From Candidatus Omnitrophota bacterium (GTDB taxonomy: Bacteria; Omnitrophota; Gorgyraeia; Gygaellales; Profunditerraquicolaceae): a stretch of 6,174 bases of DNA. Under the pieces are notes generated by a model. It did not search any database. It was not told the DNA's origin and saw only the letters and a list, made by a program, of their open reading frames with translations. The first letter of the stretch is position 1; each line of letters opens with the position of its first letter. The translations under genes and the position numbers were made by a program. Of the stretch, positions 1 through 3,458 are shown piece by piece. The DNA lies in assembly GCA_028706895.1 (NCBI GenBank), contig JAQTVG010000067.1, forward strand, positions 1 to 6,174, given 5' to 3'.

Positions 1-1046
1 TTGTGCCTGATTTGGCGCAAGATACATATTTGAGCAAGCTGAAAAAAGAGGAGTTTTTACAAAAAACATTTATAAGCGCGCCGCTCATATATAAGAATGA
101 AGTTTTGGGCGTATTGCACGTCTCTGATAAGAGGATACCCGGGCCTTTCACGCAGCAAGAGGTATCAATAGTTATGGATATTGTTCGTATGGGCGCGATT
201 GCCCTGCAGAACGCCCGGCTCTACGAACAGGCGGTTAAGAGAGCGGAAGAACTCAAAATAGCTTATGATGAATTAAAAGAAATGCAGGATAAGTTAATCC
301 AATCGGAGAAACTCAGGGCTATCGGCCAATTGGCCAGCGGTGTAGCCCATGAAATGAGAAATCCTATAGGAATCATAATGCAGGGAGTGGCTTACCTGGA
401 ACAAATAATATCTCCACAGGAAAAAGAGCCGCGCGAGACTTTATCCATAATTAAACAGAGCGCGCAAAGGGCGGATAAAATCGTAATCTCGCTTTTGGAT
501 TATTCCAGGGCTTCTAAACTGGAATTACATCCAGAGCATATCGGCTCTATATTAGATAACTCTTTAAGCCTGGTCAAAACAGAGTTAAAGAATATTGAAG
601 TAACCAGGGAAATCCAGGAAGGCTTGCCGCAGGTTTTACTAGACAAAAATAAACTGATGCAGGTATTCATTAATCTGTTTATGAATGCGATCCACGCAAT
701 GCCTGAAGGAGGAAGACTCACTATCCGTAGTTTTCTGAAACGGCTGGAAGAAGCCAAGAAAAGCATGGATGGCAGGCAGGATAATCTTTTTGAAGCCGGA
801 GAAAATGTCCTTGTTGTTGAAATTGAAGATACGGGGATGGGGATTTCTGAAGAGAACCTGAAAAGAATTTTTGACCCTTACTTTACTACAAAAGGCCCGG
901 GCAAAGGGACCGGCCTTGGGTTATCCGTGAGCCAGAATATTATTATTATGCACAAAGGGCTGATAGAGGTCAAAAGCCAGGTGAAAAAAGGGACTAGGAT
1001 AACCGTTACTTTAAAAATTTCCAATGAGGAGGGAACAAATGAATAA
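1..1046 (+). CDS. GAF-domain sensor histidine kinase, 3' part (5' end outside window)
   Basis: This is a sensor kinase that autophosphorylates on histidine and passes phosphate to a response regulator. The 347 visible residues (frame from base 3) begin with the end of a GAF-like sensor domain (about 1-75, ending in an AIALQNARLYEQ motif). A coiled-coil linker follows (about 75-105), then a HisKA dimerisation domain whose phospho-acceptor is H116 in AHEMRNP. A complete HATPase_c domain comes next: N box N224/N228, G1 box D276-TGMG, F box F290/F294 and G2 box around G302-TGLGLS. All catalytic motifs are intact, in the NtrB/AtoS-like style. There is an insertion of about 20 residues (roughly 245-268) before the G1 box. 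No transmembrane segment is visible, but the N-terminus is missing. The GTG at base 3 is probably an internal valine codon rather than the start. The last 8 bases overlap the next gene, so the two are almost certainly cotranscribed and probably form a cognate pair. The signal sensed is unknown. Confidence 0.93.
   Translation, partial: VPDLAQDTYLSKLKKEEFLQKTFISAPLIYKNEVLGVLHVSDKRIPGPFTQQEVSIVMDIVRMGAIALQNARLYEQAVKRAEELKIAYDELKEMQDKLIQSEKLRAIGQLASGVAHEMRNPIGIIMQGVAYLEQIISPQEKEPRETLSIIKQSAQRADKIVISLLDYSRASKLELHPEHIGSILDNSLSLVKTELKNIEVTREIQEGLPQVLLDKNKLMQVFINLFMNAIHAMPEGGRLTIRSFLKRLEEAKKSMDGRQDNLFEAGENVLVVEIEDTGMGISEENLKRIFDPYFTTKGPGKGTGLGLSVSQNIIIMHKGLIEVKSQVKKGTRITVTLKISNEEGTNE
1027..1033 (+). 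promoter_or_regulatory. Ribosome binding site of the receiver gene
   Basis: AGGAGGG lies inside the last codons of the kinase gene, 5 bases before the ATG at 1039. It is a near-perfect Shine-Dalgarno sequence. It decides the start: an in-frame ATG at 1024 precedes this site and has no such site of its own. Confidence 0.8.
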
Positions 1047-1428
1047 AAAGAAAATATTGATTATTGATGATGAAGAGAATTTTTGTAATCTGGTTAAGAA
1101 AAACATAGAAAAGACAGGCGAGTTTGAGGTATATACGGCAACAAACGGGAACACCGGCATCAGGCTGGTCAGAGAGCTAAAGCCGGATTTGGTATTACTT
1201 GATATAGTAATGCCGGATGTTGACGGCGGCGACGTTGTTTCTATGATAAGGGATGATAAGAGTATACAAGACACTCCTGTTGTCTTTTTGACTGCAATAG
1301 TAAGAGAAGAAGAGTCCAGCTGCCAGCCAAGTTTTACCAGAGGATACGCGCTTTTAGCAAAGACGGTAACCGTAGGAGAACTTATAGCGTGTATTAGAAA
1401 AAATATTAGAATGGCCGCAGAGTCTTGA
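1039..1428 (+). CDS. Single-domain response regulator (CheY-like receiver)
   Basis: This 129-residue protein is a receiver (REC) domain with no output domain. It would be phosphorylated by a kinase, most likely the one encoded just upstream, and act through protein-protein contacts or as a phosphorelay intermediate. Acidic residues D10, D11 and E12 form the metal-binding pocket. D55 (in LLDIVMPDVDG) is the phospho-acceptor, T85 is the conserved switch residue and K108 is the conserved lysine. K108 is followed by T109 rather than the usual cis-proline, and the loop before it (about 90-106) is atypical. The length is normal for a lone receiver, so truncation is unlikely. The start at 1039 is chosen for its strong ribosome binding site and for the MNKKKILIIDDE beginning typical of the family. 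It overlaps the kinase gene by 8 bases, which suggests translational coupling. Its downstream target cannot be read from this window. Confidence 0.92.
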   Translation: MNKKKILIIDDEENFCNLVKKNIEKTGEFEVYTATNGNTGIRLVRELKPDLVLLDIVMPDVDGGDVVSMIRDDKSIQDTPVVFLTAIVREEESSCQPSFTRGYALLAKTVTVGELIACIRKNIRMAAES

Positions 1429-1456
1429 AGTAACCCCCCCCTTTAGAAAAAATCCC

Positions 1457-1485
1457 TTGAAAAATAGTAAAATGAATGGTATATT
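1457..1485 (+). promoter_or_regulatory. Sigma-70-type promoter of tetR
   Basis: The -35 box TTGAAA (1457-1462) is followed by a 17-base spacer and the -10 box TATATT (1480-1485), with an extended -10 TGG at 1477-1479. The expected transcription start is near 1491-1493, at the left edge of the dyad. The stretch 1429-1456 between the receiver stop and this promoter holds only a C8 tract (1434-1441) and AT-rich sequence. I see no convincing terminator there, so some read-through from the kinase-receiver unit is possible. Confidence 0.78.
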
Positions 1486-1488
1486 CTA

Positions 1489-1510
1489 TTTGTGAACTGT
1501 TGTTCATAAA
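1489..1510 (+). promoter_or_regulatory. Putative TetR operator O1 (autoregulation)
   Basis: An imperfect inverted repeat has core TGAAC-TGTT-GTTCA at 1493-1506. It is extended by TTT on the left and AAA on the right, with one mismatched pair between core and flank. It begins 3 bases after the -10 box and covers the expected transcription start, where a bound repressor would block initiation. The same half-sites occur in the pump promoter. That the adjacent TetR protein binds here is inferred from position and symmetry. Confidence 0.75.
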
Positions 1511-1526
1511 TCAGATAATAATCTTT

Positions 1527-1533
1527 GAGGGAG
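1527..1533 (+). promoter_or_regulatory. Ribosome binding site of tetR
   Basis: GAGGGAG lies just before the ATG at 1537, with its AGGG core 5 bases upstream. It sets the start there. The in-frame TTG at 1525 overlaps this site and would leave no room for ribosome binding. Confidence 0.7.
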
Positions 1534-1536
1534 AAA

Positions 1537-2148
1537 ATGAAAATATTAAGCAGGAAAGAAAGAGATAAACAAATACGCCGGACAGACATTTTGAAAGCGG
1601 CAGAGCATATATTTGCTTTAAGAGGATACCATAAAGCGACAATAAGGGATATCGCCAAAGAAGCCCAATACGCCTCCGGAACTGTTTATCTGTATTTTAA
1701 AGATAAGGACGCCCTGTATTTCGCCTTGCTTGAAGAAAAGATGAAAGACCTGTTATCTATAGCCAAAGAGAAGGCAAGCCAGGTAAAAGACGCCAGAAAA
1801 AAGCTTGAGATCCATGTAAAAGAAGCCCTGGTTTTCTTTGAGAATAACCAGGATTTTTTCAGGATATTTATTTCGGATGAAAATGAACTATTCGCGGAGA
1901 AGAACCTTTTAAAATCTAATACCGCGCTAGAAATGCATTTATATACAACCAGCCTGTTAAAAGAAGCGCAAAAACAGGGGGTAGTCAGCGCTGATTTTGA
2001 AACGGAGAGGCTGGCAGATGTTTTCAGCGCTATTGTAAAAACGATTATTATGAAATGGCTTCAGGAGAAGGATAGTAATAGAGGCAGCCTGGTTAATTTA
2101 TCCGGTTTAATACTCAGGCTTTTTTTAAACGGCGCCGCAAAGTCATAA
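1537..2148 (+). CDS. TetR/AcrR-family transcriptional repressor
   Basis: This 203-residue protein has the usual TetR-family length. The N-terminal DNA-binding domain is clear: helix 1 spans about 15-30 (ILKAAEHIFALRGY). The helix-turn-helix spans about 34-55 (TIRDIAKEA, then SGTVYLYFKDKDAL), with the family hallmark G-TVY-YF-K-K. The remainder (about 60-203) is a predicted all-helical dimerisation and ligand-binding domain. It is variable in this family, so the ligand cannot be named. A basic N-terminal tail (SRKERDKQIRR) precedes helix 1. The gene has its own promoter with a dyad operator, and the same operator sits in the promoter of the adaptor-transporter operon 158 bases downstream. The likely role is therefore local repressor of itself and of the RND pump, as AcrR or NalC-type repressors do. 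Its arginine codons are mostly AGA/AGG (9 of 11), like the two genes upstream and unlike the pump genes it appears to control. Confidence 0.95.
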   Translation: MKILSRKERDKQIRRTDILKAAEHIFALRGYHKATIRDIAKEAQYASGTVYLYFKDKDALYFALLEEKMKDLLSIAKEKASQVKDARKKLEIHVKEALVFFENNQDFFRIFISDENELFAEKNLLKSNTALEMHLYTTSLLKEAQKQGVVSADFETERLADVFSAIVKTIIMKWLQEKDSNRGSLVNLSGLILRLFLNGAAKS

Positions 2149-2160
2149 TTCCCGCTTTAA

Positions 2161-2194
2161 GCTATTTTCGGTTAAGTTAAATTAAGAAAATAGC
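2161..2194 (+). repeat. Inverted repeat between tetR and the pump promoter
   Basis: GCTATTTTC (2161-2169) and GAAAATAGC (2186-2194) are perfect 9-base complements around a 16-base AT-rich loop built from TTAA units. The repeat starts 12 bases after the tetR stop and ends one base before the pump -35 box. It could act as a weak transcription end for tetR, although there is no T tract after the stem. It could instead be a protein-binding site upstream of the promoter. The dyad is certain; its function is not. Confidence 0.5.
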
Positions 2195-2195
2195 C

Positions 2196-2224
2196 TTGAC
2201 AAAATCAATTATGAATGGTATATT
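2196..2224 (+). promoter_or_regulatory. Sigma-70-type promoter of the efflux operon
   Basis: A perfect -35 box TTGACA (2196-2201) is followed by a 17-base spacer and TATATT (2219-2224), with an extended -10 TGG at 2216-2218. By sequence it is stronger than the tetR promoter, which has TTGAAA. The expected start near 2231 falls at the edge of the palindrome and gives a leader of about 76 bases before the adaptor ATG. The rest of the leader (2248-2292) is AT-rich, and the only thing I recognise in it is a lone GTTCAT half-site at 2260-2265. Confidence 0.85.
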
Positions 2225-2229
2225 TTATT

Positions 2230-2247
2230 TATGAACAATTGTTCATA
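2230..2247 (+). promoter_or_regulatory. Putative TetR operator O2 (pump repression)
   Basis: TATGAACAATTGTTCATA is a perfect 18-base palindrome starting 5 bases after the -10 box and covering the expected transcription start. Its half-sites TGAAC/GTTCA and their 4-base separation match O1 in the tetR promoter, but here the symmetry is complete. It is most simply read as a high-affinity operator for the TetR protein encoded immediately upstream. Confidence 0.82.
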
Positions 2248-2292
2248 TGATGATGTAGTGTTCATAATATAGGTTAATTATGGCATTATTTG

Positions 2293-2298
2293 AAAGGA
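2293..2298 (+). promoter_or_regulatory. Ribosome binding site of the adaptor gene
   Basis: AAAGGA lies 8 bases before the ATG at 2307, a standard spacing. It favours 2307 over the second in-frame ATG at 2313, though both starts would leave a workable lipoprotein signal. Confidence 0.6.
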
Positions 2299-2306
2299 AT
2301 GAATAG

Positions 2307-3395
2307 ATGCGAATGAAATGGGTATTTATTATTATTGCTGGATTTTTATTGGCTGGATGCGGTTCCCAGGGGCCTGGGGGGGCACAGCAGAATAGGCCTG
2401 AGGTTGGGGTGGTAACAATGCGGGCAGAGCGCCTGGTATTGACAAAGGAATTGCCTGGCCGTACAGCTGCTTTTCTTATTGCTGAAATCCGGCCCCAGGT
2501 TAACGGCCTTATCCAAAAACGCTTATTTACCGAAGGCTCTGAAGTCAAGGCAGGACAAGTGCTTTATCAGATTGATCCCGCTCCTTTTCAGGCAGCCTAC
2601 GATAAAGCTAAAGCTAATCTACCGGCTCTGCGCTTGCGAGCTGATCGTTATAAAGAAGCATTGATTGAAAAAGCGGTTAGCCAGCAGGAATTTGACGATG
2701 CGGATGCCGCTTTGAAACAATCCGAAGCAGAATTAGAAACTGCCCGTATTAATCTTAATTACACTAAAGTTATCTCGCCAATCAGCGGCCGCATCGGGAC
2801 TTCCAGCGTAACTGAAGGCGACATTGTGACGGCATATCAAGCTACGGCTTTGGCGACTGTCCAGCAGTTGGACCCGATTTATGTAGATATCCCCCAGTCT
2901 ACCTCCGAATTACTGCGCCTGCGGCGTAACCTCGAGGATGGCCGCCTTAATCATGATGAAACAAATCCAAACAAGGTAAAGCTCATTTTGGACGATGGCT
3001 CGGTATATCCTTTGGATGGAGCGTTGCAATTTCAGGATATAACGGTTGACCCGACAACTAGCTCGGTTATCTTGCGGGTAATCGTTCCCAATCCCAAAGG
3101 TTTTCTTTTACCGGGTATGTTTGTCAGGGCGGTTATTATAGAAGGCGCCAATGAGCAGGCCATTCTTGTCCCGCAGCAGGGCGTCTCCCGTAACCCTAAA
3201 GGCGAAGCTATTGCACTAGTTGTGGACGCTGAAAATAAGGTTCAGCAACGGACTCTCGTGCTTGACCGGGCTATCGGCGATAAATGGCTTGTTTCTGCAG
3301 GGCTTAACCCGGGCGATCAGGTGATTGTTGAAGGTGTTCAAAGAGCCATGCCCGGCGTTTCAGTAAAAGTTGTTCCATTCGAAGATAGCCGGTGA
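2307..3395 (+). CDS. acrA: RND efflux periplasmic adaptor lipoprotein (AcrA/MexA family)
   Basis: This is the membrane fusion protein that links an inner-membrane RND pump to an outer-membrane channel. The 362-residue precursor starts with a lipoprotein signal: a basic MRMK, a hydrophobic stretch, and lipobox LAGC with the lipidated cysteine at C18. Domains in order are first barrel and lipoyl half (about 31-90, with GLIQKRLFTEGSEVKAGQ), alpha-hairpin (about 92-150), second lipoyl half (about 153-178, with SPISGRIG), beta-barrel (about 185-280, including ATVQQLDPIYVD and LLPGMFVRA) and membrane-proximal domain (about 285-355, including ILVPQQGV and IGDKWLV). From memory, the hairpin length fits MexA better than the slightly longer AcrA. 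It has its own operator-bearing promoter and lies 63 bases before the transporter gene. Arginine codons are 20 of 23 CGN, unlike the upstream genes. The symbol is family-level: it could equally be called mexA, and the substrates are unknown. Confidence 0.96.
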   Translation: MRMKWVFIIIAGFLLAGCGSQGPGGAQQNRPEVGVVTMRAERLVLTKELPGRTAAFLIAEIRPQVNGLIQKRLFTEGSEVKAGQVLYQIDPAPFQAAYDKAKANLPALRLRADRYKEALIEKAVSQQEFDDADAALKQSEAELETARINLNYTKVISPISGRIGTSSVTEGDIVTAYQATALATVQQLDPIYVDIPQSTSELLRLRRNLEDGRLNHDETNPNKVKLILDDGSVYPLDGALQFQDITVDPTTSSVILRVIVPNPKGFLLPGMFVRAVIIEGANEQAILVPQQGVSRNPKGEAIALVVDAENKVQQRTLVLDRAIGDKWLVSAGLNPGDQVIVEGVQRAMPGVSVKVVPFEDSR

Positions 3396-3402
3396 ATATA
3401 AT

Positions 3403-3434
3403 GCAGTGGCCGAGAAGGCGGCCAGGCCAGCTGC
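3403..3434 (+). repeat. GC-rich hairpin between adaptor and transporter genes
   Basis: The 63-base gap contains two alternative stems. One is TGGCCG (3407-3412) with CGGCCA (3419-3424) around a 6-base loop. The other is GCAGTGGCC (3403-3411) with GGCCA (3425-3429) and CTGC (3431-3434), with one bulged G. There is no following T tract, so it is unlikely to be a full terminator. It may stabilise or process the mRNA and adjust the ratio of adaptor to pump. The complementarity is seen directly; the role is inferred. Confidence 0.5.
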
Positions 3435-3449
3435 TAATATGAGATAAAC

Positions 3450-3453
3450 GGAG
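3450..3453 (+). promoter_or_regulatory. Ribosome binding site of the transporter gene
   Basis: GGAG lies 5 bases before the ATG at 3459, within AAACGGAGAATTT. It supports this start, which also gives the MLSKFFLNRPVFAWV beginning typical of AcrB-family pumps. Confidence 0.75.
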
Positions 3454-3458
3454 AATTT

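Noticed and set aside
1434..1441. A run of eight C, considered as a slippage or frameshift site for the receiver gene.
   Set aside because: The receiver stop at 1426-1428 comes before the run, and the protein already has full receiver length.
1525..1536. An upstream TTG start for tetR, adding four residues.
   Set aside because: The TTG overlaps the ribosome binding site that serves the ATG at 1537.
1443..1658. A minus-strand open frame over the tetR promoter and start, considered as a divergent small gene.
   Set aside because: It reads through the promoter, the dyad and the conserved helix-turn-helix coding region, with no family features of its own.
2243..2548. A minus-strand open frame crossing the pump leader and the adaptor start.
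   Set aside because: It overlaps the operator, ribosome binding site and lipoprotein signal of a clear + strand gene, and it resembles no family I know.
3401..3442. A 13-codon reading frame (MQWPRRRPGQLLI) between the adaptor and transporter genes, possibly a leader peptide.
   Set aside because: It has no good ribosome binding site, and its codons are simply the GC-rich hairpin sequence.
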